Shown piece by piece: positions 1-11,296 of a DNA stretch of 64,000 bases. The notes below the pieces were generated by a model that saw nothing but the letters and a program-made list of their open reading frames with translations, searched no databases and had not been told where the DNA came from. The stretch spans positions 85,329 through 149,328 of the forward strand of contig NZ_JAGGNW010000003.1 in assembly GCF_018614875.1 (NCBI RefSeq), in the 5' to 3' direction. Source of the stretch: Variovorax paradoxus. Lineage in GTDB: Bacteria; Pseudomonadota; Gammaproteobacteria; Burkholderiales; Burkholderiaceae_C. A program made the position numbers and the translations under genes. Numbering within the stretch: the stretch's first letter is position 1; each line of letters starts with the position of its first letter.

Positions 1-825
1 GGCACCTCGTGGAACGAGATGCCCAACCCGAAGATCCTGGGCGTCGAAGGCGCAGGCCGCGTGCTGGCTGTGGGCGACGGGGTCGACGGATTCAAGATCG
101 GCCAGCGTGTGGCCTGGGTCTATGCGCCCGGCAGCTATGCGGAGAAGATCGCCATTCCGGCCACTTCGCTGGTGCCCATCCCTGACGACATCGACGACAA
201 GACCGCCGCCTCGGTGATGATGCAAGGCCTGACAGCCAGTCATTTCGCTACCGATTTTTATTCGGTCCAGCCGGGCGATATCGCCTTCGTCCACGCGGCC
301 GCCGGCGGCCTCGGACTGCTGCTGACCCAGATCATCAAGCTGCGTGGCGGACAGGTCATCGGCCGCGTGTCGTCGGCCGACAAGGAGGCGGTGGCCAGGG
401 CGGCCGGCGCGGACCACGTGATCGTCGATACCGACGGCAAGTTCGTCGATCAAGCGAGACAGCTGTCCGGCGGCGAGGGCGTGCACGTCGTGTTCGACGG
501 CTCAGGCCCCCGTACTTTCCAAGGGTCGCTGGATGTGCTTCGCCGCTCGGGGACCTTTTGCTGGTATGGCCCGGTACTCGGCGGGCCCGGTGCCATCGAC
601 ATCATGAGCCTGCCCAGGAGCATCAAGCTGGGCTACGCGGTGTTCTTCGATCACATCCATACGCCGCAACTGTTGCGCGCGCGCTCGGCGCGGCTGTTCG
701 ACTGGATCGCTGAAGGCAAGCTGAAAGTCCATCTCGGCGGCGTGTATCCGCTGGCCGACGCCGCCAGGGCTCACGCCGACATGGCGAGCCGCGCGACCAC
801 CGGCAAGCTATTGCTCCTGCACTGA
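1..825 (+). CDS. NADPH:quinone oxidoreductase, 5'-partial
   Basis: C-terminal 274 codons of an MDR-superfamily quinone oxidoreductase (Qor type), a cytosolic enzyme passing electrons from NADPH to quinones or related enones. The frame is open from base 1. The ATG at 19 sits inside the conserved ILGVEGAG stretch and is not the true start, since family members have about 320-330 residues; roughly 50 N-terminal residues lie outside the window. The Rossmann loop reads HAAAGGLGLLL, and the zinc-binding cysteines of alcohol dehydrogenases are absent, as expected for Qor. It converges on the copper block with a 27-base gap. The family is clear; the substrate cannot be read from the sequence. Confidence 0.88.
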   Translation, partial: GTSWNEMPNPKILGVEGAGRVLAVGDGVDGFKIGQRVAWVYAPGSYAEKIAIPATSLVPIPDDIDDKTAASVMMQGLTASHFATDFYSVQPGDIAFVHAAAGGLGLLLTQIIKLRGGQVIGRVSSADKEAVARAAGADHVIVDTDGKFVDQARQLSGGEGVHVVFDGSGPRTFQGSLDVLRRSGTFCWYGPVLGGPGAIDIMSLPRSIKLGYAVFFDHIHTPQLLRARSARLFDWIAEGKLKVHLGGVYPLADAARAHADMASRATTGKLLLLH

Positions 826-852
826 TGCCGAAGCCGGACTCTTGGCACCGGG

Positions 853-1215
853 CTATCGCGCCGGCTCGATCCGAGTCACCACGATCTTCCCGTCCACCTT
901 TCCGGCATCGAAGCGCACCTTGTCCCCCGCCTGGAACTTTTCCAGCACCGCCTCGTCGCTCACGCCGAAGACCATGGTCATGCTGGGCATGTCCAGGCTC
1001 TTGAGCGGGCCGTGCTTGATCGTGAGCTTCTTGTTGTCCTTGTCGACCTTGCGGATCTCGCCAGTGGCGAGTTCAGCATCGGCGGCGGCGGCCGCGCTTG
1101 GCGCCGTCGTGCCGGACGCGGCCGGTGCGGTGGATTGCGCATGGACGGCGCCCGCGAACATCAGTGCGGCCATCGCCCCCACGAGCGTCATGCGTGAAAT
1201 GAGAATCTTCGACAT
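853..1215 (-). CDS. CusF-like periplasmic copper-binding protein
   Basis: 120-residue exported protein with a signal peptide ending near AVHAQ (about residue 23) and a small OB-fold CusF/YdeI-type domain. CusF proteins carry Cu(I)/Ag(I) in the periplasm. The metal loop reads KHGPLKSLDMPSMTMVFGV, keeping the His and the MxM methionines; the Trp that caps copper in E. coli CusF (NWPAMTM) is replaced by Met (DMPSMTM), a change that may alter affinity. The ATG at 1215 was chosen over upstream starts because the signal peptide begins there and AGGAAAG lies 5-11 bases upstream. It is the last gene of the leftward copper block, 29 bases after the cupredoxin gene. Confidence 0.85.
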   Translation of the reverse strand: MSKILISRMTLVGAMAALMFAGAVHAQSTAPAASGTTAPSAAAAADAELATGEIRKVDKDNKKLTIKHGPLKSLDMPSMTMVFGVSDEAVLEKFQAGDKVRFDAGKVDGKIVVTRIEPAR

Positions 1216-1244
1216 GCTCTGCTTTCCTTTCTTACTTTGTGTGA

Positions 1245-1742
1245 TTACCTGGCAGCGGCGGTCTTGCTCACGTTCACGGCGCCCTTCATGCCGGCGTCGT
1301 AGTGCCCAGGCTGCAGGCACGCGAAGTCGACCTTGCCGGCCTTGGTGAACTGCCACACGATCTCGCCGCTCTTGCCCGCGGCCAGGGTCACCATGTTCGG
1401 ATCGTCATGCTCCATCTCGGGGTTCTTCTTCATGGCTTCGTAGTGCTCCTTGAGCTCCTTCTCGGTGCCGAGCACGAGCTCGTGCTTCAGCTGTCCGGAG
1501 TTCTTGACGACGAAGCGAACGGTCTCGCCCTGCTTCACGCGGATGTCGGCGGGCGCAAAGCGCATGCTGTCGGTCATGTCGACGTGGACGGTTCGCGTGG
1601 CCTTGGCGGCCACGCCGGGTTTGCCGATGGCTTCGTCGGCGTCATGGCCGTGGCCGCCAGCGTGGTTGCCGGCGGCAGAGGCGCCTGCGGCCGCCAGGGT
1701 GGCGAGCGCGGCGAAGGCGGTGTTGCGGAGGATGTGTTTCAT
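1245..1742 (-). CDS. periplasmic cupredoxin (plastocyanin/azurin-like)
   Basis: 165-residue secreted blue-copper-type protein. Residues 1-23 form a signal peptide (MKHILRN start, Ala-rich core), followed by a His-rich linker (HAGGHGHD) and a cupredoxin domain from about residue 50. The predicted type 1 copper ligands are visible: H87 in LKHELV, then C142, H147 and M152 in ACLQPGHYDAGM. Such proteins shuttle electrons or hold copper. It lies 35 bases downstream of the multicopper oxidase in the same direction, so it could be that enzyme's electron or copper partner. The start has AGGAAAC just upstream. Family assignment is firm; the partner role is inference. Confidence 0.88.
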   Translation of the reverse strand: MKHILRNTAFAALATLAAAGASAAGNHAGGHGHDADEAIGKPGVAAKATRTVHVDMTDSMRFAPADIRVKQGETVRFVVKNSGQLKHELVLGTEKELKEHYEAMKKNPEMEHDDPNMVTLAAGKSGEIVWQFTKAGKVDFACLQPGHYDAGMKGAVNVSKTAAAR

Positions 1743-1777
1743 GGTTTCCTTTCTGGGAGTTGCTGGAGAGAAAAAAT

Positions 1778-3211
1778 TCAGTGGCCCGAGTGGCCGGAGC
1801 GCCCGCTGCCGGGCTTGCGAACCTGCACTTCGATGTTCTCGGCCGGCATGTTCCGCGCGGGCATCGCGGCCGCGCCGGCATCGCGCCGGCGCTGGGGTTC
1901 GACAGGCGGCGCGTCGAGCTCGTAGGCCACGGTGCCCTTGGGATGCTTGAACCAGCCGGGGTTGGCGTAGTCGCCGGGCTTCTGGTTCCTGCGCACCTTC
2001 ACCATGCTGAACATGCCGCCCATCTCCACCGAGCCGAAAGGCCCTTCGCCCGTCATCATTCGCGCCGTGTTGTCGGGAATGGGCATTTCCATCTCGCCCA
2101 TGTCGGCCATGCCCCGCTCGCCCATCACCATGTAGTCGGGCACCAGGTTCGTGATCTGCTTGACCACGTCCTTGTGGTCCAGGCCGATCAGGGTGGGCAC
2201 GTCGTGACCCATGGCGTTCATCGTGTGATGGCTCTTGTGGCAGTGGAAGGCCCAGTCGCCCTCCTCGTCGGCAAGAAACTCGATCTGCCGCATCTGGCCG
2301 ACCGCCACGTCGGTGGTCACCTCGTACTGGCGGGCGCTCCTGGGCGTCGGTCCGCCATCGGTGCCGGTGACGAGGAACTCGTGCCCGTGCAGGTGCATCG
2401 GGTGGTTGGTCATCGTCAGGTTGCCGATGCGGATGCGCACCTTGTCGTTGAGGCGCACGTTGAGCGAGTCGATGCCGGGGAAGATCCGGCTGTTCCACGA
2501 CCACAGGTTGAAGTCCAGCATCGTCATGATCTTGGGCGTCGCGCTGCCGGGCTCCACGTCGTAGGCGTTGAGCAGGAACACGAAGTCGCGGTCGACCTTC
2601 TCGATCAGCGGATGCTCGGCCTTGGGATGCGTGACCCAGAAGCCCATCATGCCCATGGCCATCTGCGTCATCTCGTCCGCATGCGGGTGGTACATGAAGG
2701 TGCCGGGCCGGCGCGCCACGAACTCGTAGACGAAGGTCTTGCCCGGGCGGATCGGCGGCTGCGTCAGGCCGGTGACGCCGTCCATGCCGTTGGGCAGGCG
2801 CTGGCCGTGCCAGTGCACGCTGGTGTGCTCGGGCAACTTGTTGGTCACGAAGATGCGCACCCTGTCGCCTTCCACCACCTCGATGGTCGGGCCGGGCGAC
2901 TGGCCGTTGTAGCCCCAGAGGTTGGCCTTGAAGCCGGGGGCCATCTCGCGCACCACGGGCTCGGCCACGAGGTGGAATTCCTTCACGCCGTTGTTCATGC
3001 GCCAGGGCAGCGTCCAGCCGTTGAGCGTGACCACGGGGTTGTAGGGCCGACCGCTCGATGGCATGAGCGGCGGCATGGTGTTGGGCGTGGTCTGGAGCAC
3101 GGGCTCGGGCAAGGCGGCCATGGCCACCTTGCTCACGCTCGCGGCCGCGAGGGCGCCTGTGATGGCACTCGCGCCGCCGAGGAAATTGCGTCTGTTTGTC
3201 ATGTCGTTCAA
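1778..3211 (-). CDS. multicopper oxidase (CopA/laccase-like), Tat-exported
   Basis: 477-residue multicopper oxidase. A twin-arginine signal (NRRNFLGG, residues 6-13) predicts export of the folded enzyme to the periplasm. All four copper-ligand clusters are present: HWHG (133-136), HPHADE (175-180), HPMHLHGHEF, and HCHKSHHTMNAMGHD, the last carrying the type 1 Cys and axial Met. Met-rich stretches near the C terminus (residues about 375-420) resemble those of copper-oxidising CueO/CopA proteins. Likely role: oxidising Cu(I) to the less toxic Cu(II), or a phenol substrate. It lies between the TolC-like gene (26 bases upstream) and the cupredoxin gene. An alternative start is Met4. Confidence 0.9.
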   Translation of the reverse strand: MNDMTNRRNFLGGASAITGALAAASVSKVAMAALPEPVLQTTPNTMPPLMPSSGRPYNPVVTLNGWTLPWRMNNGVKEFHLVAEPVVREMAPGFKANLWGYNGQSPGPTIEVVEGDRVRIFVTNKLPEHTSVHWHGQRLPNGMDGVTGLTQPPIRPGKTFVYEFVARRPGTFMYHPHADEMTQMAMGMMGFWVTHPKAEHPLIEKVDRDFVFLLNAYDVEPGSATPKIMTMLDFNLWSWNSRIFPGIDSLNVRLNDKVRIRIGNLTMTNHPMHLHGHEFLVTGTDGGPTPRSARQYEVTTDVAVGQMRQIEFLADEEGDWAFHCHKSHHTMNAMGHDVPTLIGLDHKDVVKQITNLVPDYMVMGERGMADMGEMEMPIPDNTARMMTGEGPFGSVEMGGMFSMVKVRRNQKPGDYANPGWFKHPKGTVAYELDAPPVEPQRRRDAGAAAMPARNMPAENIEVQVRKPGSGRSGHSGH

Positions 3212-3237
3212 ATGATTGGTGAGTGCAGGGCGTGCGC

Positions 3238-4662
3238 TCAGTGGGCGGCGCCGGTGGAGGCGGCTGGGCCACCCGCGCTGGCGGCCGGGGCGCCCATGGC
3301 CGTGGGCTTTCCGATCACCGAAGCCGCCAGCGCGGCATCGGCCAGCCAGAACTGCTGCTGGGCGTTGATGGCGTTGCTCACGCTCGCGATCTGGTCGCGC
3401 GCTTCGGCCAGCAGCTCGAAGACGCCGATCAGCATGCCGTTGTAGCGAAGCACGTTCTCGTCGGCCATGGCCTGGCGCAGCGGCACGATCTCGTCGCGAT
3501 AGTGCCGCGCGATGTCGTAGGCGGTGCGGTAGGCCGAGTAGCCTTCGCGCAACTGCGAGGAAGCGCCGCGCACGGTGGCGTCGTAGCGGTTGGCCGCGGC
3601 CAGCGATTGCGCGTTCAATGCATCGCGCTGCGCCGAGCCCCAGTCGAACAGCGGCAGCCGGATGTCGAGCTCGAAGCCGCGCCGCGTGCTCCGGGTGCCT
3701 TCGGCGTTGTCGAAGATCGTGTCGCGCCGGCCGCCCACCTCCACGTCGACGAAGGTCGACAGCAGGTTGATGCCCTGCGACTTGCCCGCCACGTCGAGCT
3801 GGGCGCGCGCGAGCTGCACGTCGAGGCGCTGCTCGGTCGCGGTGGCGGCCACTTCCTTGGCCTCGCGCGGCGCCTTGGGCAGATCGGGCAGCCGATCGGG
3901 CAAGGCCAGCCGGGCGGCCTGCGCATCATCGAGCCCCAATGCGCGGACCAGCTCCTCGCGCGCGGCGGTGGCGGCATGTTGCGCCGACGCCAGCTGCGTG
4001 GTCGCGTCGGCGTAGAAGACCTGCTGGCGCGCGCGCTGCAGCTTGCTGAAGTTGCCGATCTGCTGCATGCGCCGCGCGAGTTCCGCGCTGGCCTGGGCCG
4101 AACGGTTGACCTGCTCGGCGTACTGCAGCATCTGCTGCGCGGCCACCGCGCGAACCCAGGCCTGCCGCACCTGCGTGACCTGGTCGACCACCGCGCCCGT
4201 GAGCTGCACCTTGGCCTGGCTCGATTGGCTGCGCGAAATCGACAGGCGCTGCGGCAGCAGGATGAGGTCCACGAGGCCGAAGGACAGCAGCCGCCCGAGC
4301 TCGAGTTCGCTGTGGAGGCGCATGCGCTCGAAAGTGAAGACCGGGTTGGGCAGCCGGCTTGACTGGTTGGCCGCGGCAAGGTCGCCCCAGCTCTGCGCGA
4401 CCAGGGCCTGGACCGAGGGGCTGTTGGCCAGCGCGAGCTGCACCGCGTCGCTTTGCGACAGCGGCCTGGACAGCAGCTCCTGCGTCAGCGCCGCGCGGCG
4501 GTCCCGCTGTTCCTGCGTGCGGCTGAGTTCGAGCTTGCCGCCGGTGAACTGCTGCGCCTGGGTGTTGGTGTCCTGCAGCGCGTCGTCGATGCCGACCGAG
4601 GCGCAGCCCGCGAGGAACGCGGCCGCGGCGGCAGCGGCCGTGAGGCGCAAGGCGCGCTTCAT
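3238..4662 (-). CDS. TolC-family outer-membrane efflux lipoprotein
   Basis: 474-residue outer-membrane factor. The signal ends in lipobox LAGC with the acylated Cys at residue 20, then come two repeats of the outer membrane efflux protein domain rich in Gln/Ala coiled coil, as in CusC/NodT proteins. Such proteins form the outer-membrane tunnel of tripartite pumps or act with periplasmic oxidases in copper resistance. The last residues are Ala/Ser/Gly-rich. Its start overlaps the 3' end of the 111-residue gene by four bases (ATGA), which indicates translational coupling. No RND pump or adaptor gene is adjacent, so the inner-membrane partner must lie elsewhere or be dispensable. Confidence 0.88.
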   Translation of the reverse strand: MKRALRLTAAAAAAAFLAGCASVGIDDALQDTNTQAQQFTGGKLELSRTQEQRDRRAALTQELLSRPLSQSDAVQLALANSPSVQALVAQSWGDLAAANQSSRLPNPVFTFERMRLHSELELGRLLSFGLVDLILLPQRLSISRSQSSQAKVQLTGAVVDQVTQVRQAWVRAVAAQQMLQYAEQVNRSAQASAELARRMQQIGNFSKLQRARQQVFYADATTQLASAQHAATAAREELVRALGLDDAQAARLALPDRLPDLPKAPREAKEVAATATEQRLDVQLARAQLDVAGKSQGINLLSTFVDVEVGGRRDTIFDNAEGTRSTRRGFELDIRLPLFDWGSAQRDALNAQSLAAANRYDATVRGASSQLREGYSAYRTAYDIARHYRDEIVPLRQAMADENVLRYNGMLIGVFELLAEARDQIASVSNAINAQQQFWLADAALAASVIGKPTAMGAPAASAGGPAASTGAAH

Positions 4663-4994
4663 GGCTTCTCCGCCTTCTTCGCGGGAGGCATCGGCATTGC
4701 GTGGCCCTTGGGCGCTTCGGCCGCAGGCGGTCCGCTTTCGGCGGCTTCCTCGGCATAGGCCTTCCAGCCGCCGCGGCGGTGGACCGTCTCGTTGGCTTCC
4801 TTCCAGGGAATCGGCTTTTCTTCGGTGAAGGGCCGGTAGCCCTCGAGCGCGGACTTGTAGCTCAGGGCAGCAGGCGCACGGGTGGCGGCTTCGTCAGCCG
4901 ACGGAGCGGAGGCCGGCGCCGGCTGCGCCGCGGCGGCGAGCGCCGCCACGGCCGGAAAAACAGCCAGCCAAGGAGCGGGCGATGAATGGAACAT
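4659..4994 (-). CDS. small exported protein of the copper operon, unknown function
   Basis: 111-residue protein with an N-terminal hydrophobic signal (residues 5-23) and a conserved-looking core around SALEGYRPFTEEKPIPWKEAN followed by a Gly-Gly-Trp segment. The C terminus is Met/Pro/His-containing (HAMPMPPAKKAEKP). No catalytic motif is recognised. It is the first gene of the leftward block: GAGGATTCC precedes its ATG, and its stop overlaps the TolC-like start. Position and the Met/His tail suggest a periplasmic copper-related accessory protein; that role is inference. Confidence 0.72.
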   Translation of the reverse strand: MFHSSPAPWLAVFPAVAALAAAAQPAPASAPSADEAATRAPAALSYKSALEGYRPFTEEKPIPWKEANETVHRRGGWKAYAEEAAESGPPAAEAPKGHAMPMPPAKKAEKP

Positions 4995-5123
4995 GGAATC
5001 CTCGCGTGTTCATGAACGGAATGCGTCAAGGCCGCCCGAGGGGGCATGACGCAGGCGATGCATGCGCGTTCGCTGCGGCTGCTGTGCGGCCCGTGATCGG
5101 GCGCGCGCAGGCGCACGAACGCT

Positions 5124-5567
5124 TCAGGCGCGAGGAGGTTTGTCGAGAAGGCGCGGCGCGACCGTGGCCACCGTGCTGGCGGGCTCGGTCAGGTCGGCGT
5201 GGGGAAGGCCCTGGAACACGATCAGTTCCAGCGTGCTGGTCAGCGCAGTGGCATGGCACGCGCCGCAGGTGCCGCACTTGTGCATTCCATCAGGTTCCGC
5301 ATGGGCGGTGTTGCCGGCGCTGCCGTCGTCGGCGGAGGGCCCATCGGCGTGCGCGGCGGCTTCGTGGTGGTGATGATCCGCATGCCCGTCGCCGTGCGCC
5401 TCTTGCGCATGCCGGTGCGCTCCGGCCGGCGCGGCAACCGCCACGGCCGGCGCGCCGCCTTGGCCCGGTCCGCAAAAGACCATGGCTGCCGCCGCGTACG
5501 CCTGGAAGGGCACGGCAAACATCATGATCCAAAGGACGAAAAGGCGAACCCGGTGCATGTGGGGCAT
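5124..5567 (-). CDS. His-rich exported protein with CxxCxxC motif (DUF2946-like)
   Basis: 147-residue protein with a hydrophobic signal or anchor (residues 10-30), a strongly His-rich middle (AHRHAQEAHGDGHADHHHHE) and a cysteine cluster HKCGTCGACHATAL near residue 96. Short proteins of this layout (DUF2946 and relatives) often accompany copper or divalent-metal efflux genes in betaproteobacteria. The metal-binding look and position 129 bases upstream of the copper operon, same strand, support a role in metal handling. Start choice is uncertain: ATG at 5567 or 5558, neither with a good ribosome site. DUF2946 membership is by pattern only. Confidence 0.65.
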   Translation of the reverse strand: MPHMHRVRLFVLWIMMFAVPFQAYAAAAMVFCGPGQGGAPAVAVAAPAGAHRHAQEAHGDGHADHHHHEAAAHADGPSADDGSAGNTAHAEPDGMHKCGTCGACHATALTSTLELIVFQGLPHADLTEPASTVATVAPRLLDKPPRA

Positions 5568-5622
5568 TGTAAGGAGAGCGGCAATACCTGTCTGCGTTCG
5601 ACGGGCATGCGTGCACTCCAGC

Positions 5623-5655
5623 CATCCAGTCCGACGGTTTGCCGTCGGCTGGATG
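5623..5655 (-). terminator. long hairpin downstream of the aldehyde dehydrogenase gene
   Basis: CATCCAG-T-CCGACGG-TTTG-CCGTCGG-CTGGATG: two perfect 7-bp stems, stacked with one unpaired T and a 4-base loop. It lies 38 bases beyond the aldehyde dehydrogenase stop and before the His-rich gene. No T-run follows on either side, so it may be a factor-assisted terminator or mRNA-stabilising hairpin rather than a classical intrinsic terminator. Confidence 0.5.
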
Positions 5656-5692
5656 ACAGGACCGTCATCTTCTTCGGGCGCGCCCGCTGCGG

Positions 5693-7213
<1,521 letters not shown>

Positions 7214-7290
7214 GGTTTCTTGTCTCCGTCGGGTAGGGGTGGAAGGCGACCGCGCAAACCGGATGCCGCGCGGCCCCGGGTGTGCTGCAT

Positions 7291-7306
7291 TGCATGCGCC
7301 GTGCCA
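7291..7306 (-). promoter_or_regulatory. sigma-54 (-24/-12) promoter of the aldehyde dehydrogenase gene
   Basis: Read on the minus strand: TGGCAC-N5-ATGCA. This has the invariant GG and GC dinucleotides at RpoN spacing (consensus TGGCAC-N5-TTGCW), with one mismatch. It lies 78-93 bases upstream of the ATG and faces that gene. A sigma-54 activator is encoded divergently, as expected. Confidence 0.75.
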
Positions 7307-7332
7307 CTCGGGCTTGAACGCGAATCCTCTGA

Positions 7333-7368
7333 TCTGGCGCAAGAATCGGGTCAGTTTCCTGCGCCAGA
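7333..7368. promoter_or_regulatory. 9-bp inverted repeat, candidate activator-binding site
   Basis: TCTGGCGCA (7333-7341) and TGCGCCAGA (7360-7368) form a perfect 9-bp inverted repeat with 18 bases between. It lies upstream of the sigma-54 promoter relative to transcription, where an AcoR-like activator would bind. A second weaker dyad, TGTC-N9-GACA, lies at 7400-7416. Confidence 0.45.
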
Positions 7369-7494
7369 CTGCACCAGGAGGCGTACCGCGGTGAGCACCT
7401 GTCACGAAACGGGACAGTGCACCACCGCATTCATGCTCGAACCGCCTGATGCCCGTGACACCGGGGTCCGCAGAGACCCGACTGGAGACAACAG

Positions 7495-9462
<1,968 letters not shown>

Positions 9463-9595
9463 CGCAGAAATCAAATGGCCGGCAAGTGCGCAGGCAGCCG
9501 CACATTCGGATACATTGGGGCCGCGTTCGCCTCCGGCGAGCCGCCCCAATGACCACCCTCCTCGCCGCCATGCTTCACTGCTCCGAAAGTGCGTA

Positions 9596-11131
9596 GTGGT
9601 TCGCGGACCCTCCATCACCGCCCGGACCATGGCTTTCGTGGCCATCGTCTGCCTCAGTCTTCTGGCGATCGACTGCTGGAACAGCTGGCAGTCGCGTTCC
9701 GACCAGCTTCGGCAGATGAGCGTGGCAACGTCGAACCTCGCGCGCGCCATGGCGCAGCAGGCGGACGACACGATCAAGAAGGCCGACACGGTGCTGGTCG
9801 GCATGGTCGAACGCGTCGAGCACGATGGCACTGATCCGGACGACGTGATGCGGCTTCGCCGTGTGCTTGCCGCGCGGGTCGCCGAGCTCCCGCAGCTCGA
9901 CGGCCTGCACATCTACGACAAGGATGGCAACTGGGTCGCAAACTCCCGTTCCACGCAGCCGGAAAACCTGAACAACGCAGAACGGGAGTATTTCGTCTTT
10001 CACCGCACGCATGAGGAGCGCGGGCCGCACATCGGCATTCCGGTGCAGAGCCGGACCAGCGGCCGGTTGCTGGTTCCGGTTTCGCGGCGCATCAATCATG
10101 CGGACGGCAGCTTTGCCGGCGTGGCGCTGGCAACGATCCACGTCGACTTCTTCTCGAAGTTCTACGACAGCTTCGACATCGGCGAGGCTGGCGCCGTTGC
10201 CCTCGTGCTCGAAAACGGAACCATGATGACCCGCCGGCCCAGCACCCCCGGCATCGTGGGCCGGAACATGCGGGAAACCGAATTCTTCAGCGCCTACGCC
10301 GCGCACGGGCCGGTCGGAACCGCCTACATCAAGTCGGCCCAGGACGGCGTGACGCGCTTGAACAGCTTCCGGCGCCTCGCCAACTATCCGCTGTTCGTTG
10401 CCGCGGCCTTGTCCAAGGACGAAATCCTGGCCGACTGGTGGCGCGAGACGCTTTGGCATTCGGGTGGCGTCTTTCTCCTGGCGTCCATCGTTGGTTTCAT
10501 CGGATGGCGCCTGATCAGGCAGTTCCAGCTCCAGACCCGCACCGAGGCCGAGTTGCGGCAGGCGCGCGATGCGCTCGAAACGCTCAACAAGACCCTCAAC
10601 ACACTGGCCATGGAGGACGGCCTGACCGGGCTCGCGAACCGCAGGCAGTTCGATGTGGCGCTGGACAGCGAATACAGCCGCGCGGCGCGCACCGCGAGCA
10701 CCCTGGCCCTGATCATGATGGATGTGGATTGCTTCAAGCAGTACAACGACATCTATGGCCATGCGGCGGGCGACGAGTGCCTGCAGACCATCGGCCGCAC
10801 GATCGCCGGCCTCGCATCCCGGCGGCCAGGAGACCTTGCGGCCCGCTATGGCGGAGAGGAACTGGCGGTGCTGCTGCCGAACACCGACGCGGCGGGGGCC
10901 GTGGTGCTGGCCGAACGCATCCGCAGCGCCGTGCGGGACTTGAAGATCGAGCATGCCGGCACCGCCGATGGATTCGTGACGCTGAGCGCCGGCGTGGACG
11001 CGCTCAGTCCCGCGGTCGGAGACGGGCAGCCCAAGCAACTGATCCGGTCCGCAGACAAGGCGTTGTACGCGGCGAAGAGCGGCGGGCGCAATCGCGTGTG
11101 CGCCTCGACGGTTCAGCCAGTGCCTGCGTGA
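9596..11131 (+). CDS. membrane diguanylate cyclase, dCache-GGDEF
   Basis: 511-residue protein if started at the GTG at 9596; the ATG at 9629 is an alternative. A transmembrane helix (about residues 12-28), an extracytoplasmic double-Cache-like sensor (about 35-270), a second helix (GGVFLLASIVGFIGWRLI) and a C-terminal GGDEF domain beginning at MEDGLTGLANRRQFD. The active-site loop is GGEEL, a functional variant, and RPGD precedes it by five residues, matching the RxxD inhibitory site, so product inhibition by c-di-GMP is expected. It is transcribed with the preceding regulator's direction but 133 bases away, probably alone. The ligand of the periplasmic sensor is unknown. Confidence 0.85.
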   Translation: MVRGPSITARTMAFVAIVCLSLLAIDCWNSWQSRSDQLRQMSVATSNLARAMAQQADDTIKKADTVLVGMVERVEHDGTDPDDVMRLRRVLAARVAELPQLDGLHIYDKDGNWVANSRSTQPENLNNAEREYFVFHRTHEERGPHIGIPVQSRTSGRLLVPVSRRINHADGSFAGVALATIHVDFFSKFYDSFDIGEAGAVALVLENGTMMTRRPSTPGIVGRNMRETEFFSAYAAHGPVGTAYIKSAQDGVTRLNSFRRLANYPLFVAAALSKDEILADWWRETLWHSGGVFLLASIVGFIGWRLIRQFQLQTRTEAELRQARDALETLNKTLNTLAMEDGLTGLANRRQFDVALDSEYSRAARTASTLALIMMDVDCFKQYNDIYGHAAGDECLQTIGRTIAGLASRRPGDLAARYGGEELAVLLPNTDAAGAVVLAERIRSAVRDLKIEHAGTADGFVTLSAGVDALSPAVGDGQPKQLIRSADKALYAAKSGGRNRVCASTVQPVPA

Positions 11132-11213
11132 AGCGGGCCGTGTTTCCACTTCCACGAAGCTGACGTTACGCGGGTAAACCCCAGTCGGCGAGTACTTGAT
11201 TCCACCCCTGTTG

Positions 11214-11248
11214 ATTCAGTACACTGATTGTCATTCAGTGCACTGAAT
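11214..11248. promoter_or_regulatory. tandem palindromic operators upstream of the transporter-vanAB operon
   Basis: ATTCAGTGCACTGAAT (11233-11248) is a perfect 16-bp palindrome, and ATTCAGTACACTGATT (11214-11229) is a near copy; centres are 19 bp apart. They sit 48-83 bases before the transporter start. A MarR regulator encoded at the end of the cluster is the natural candidate repressor. Confidence 0.6.
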
Positions 11249-11296
11249 CAGGCGTTGCCAGCCATGTACTCGGCCGCCCTGCACATGGAGACAACA

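Noticed and set aside
842..1348. 168-residue plus-strand frame over the CusF-like gene
   Set aside because: Antisense of a protein with a signal peptide and CusF metal motif.
1760..3445. 561-residue plus-strand open frame opposite the multicopper oxidase
   Set aside because: It mirrors a well-supported gene on the other strand; composition is Arg/His/Ala-rich with no domain, typical of high-GC antisense frames.
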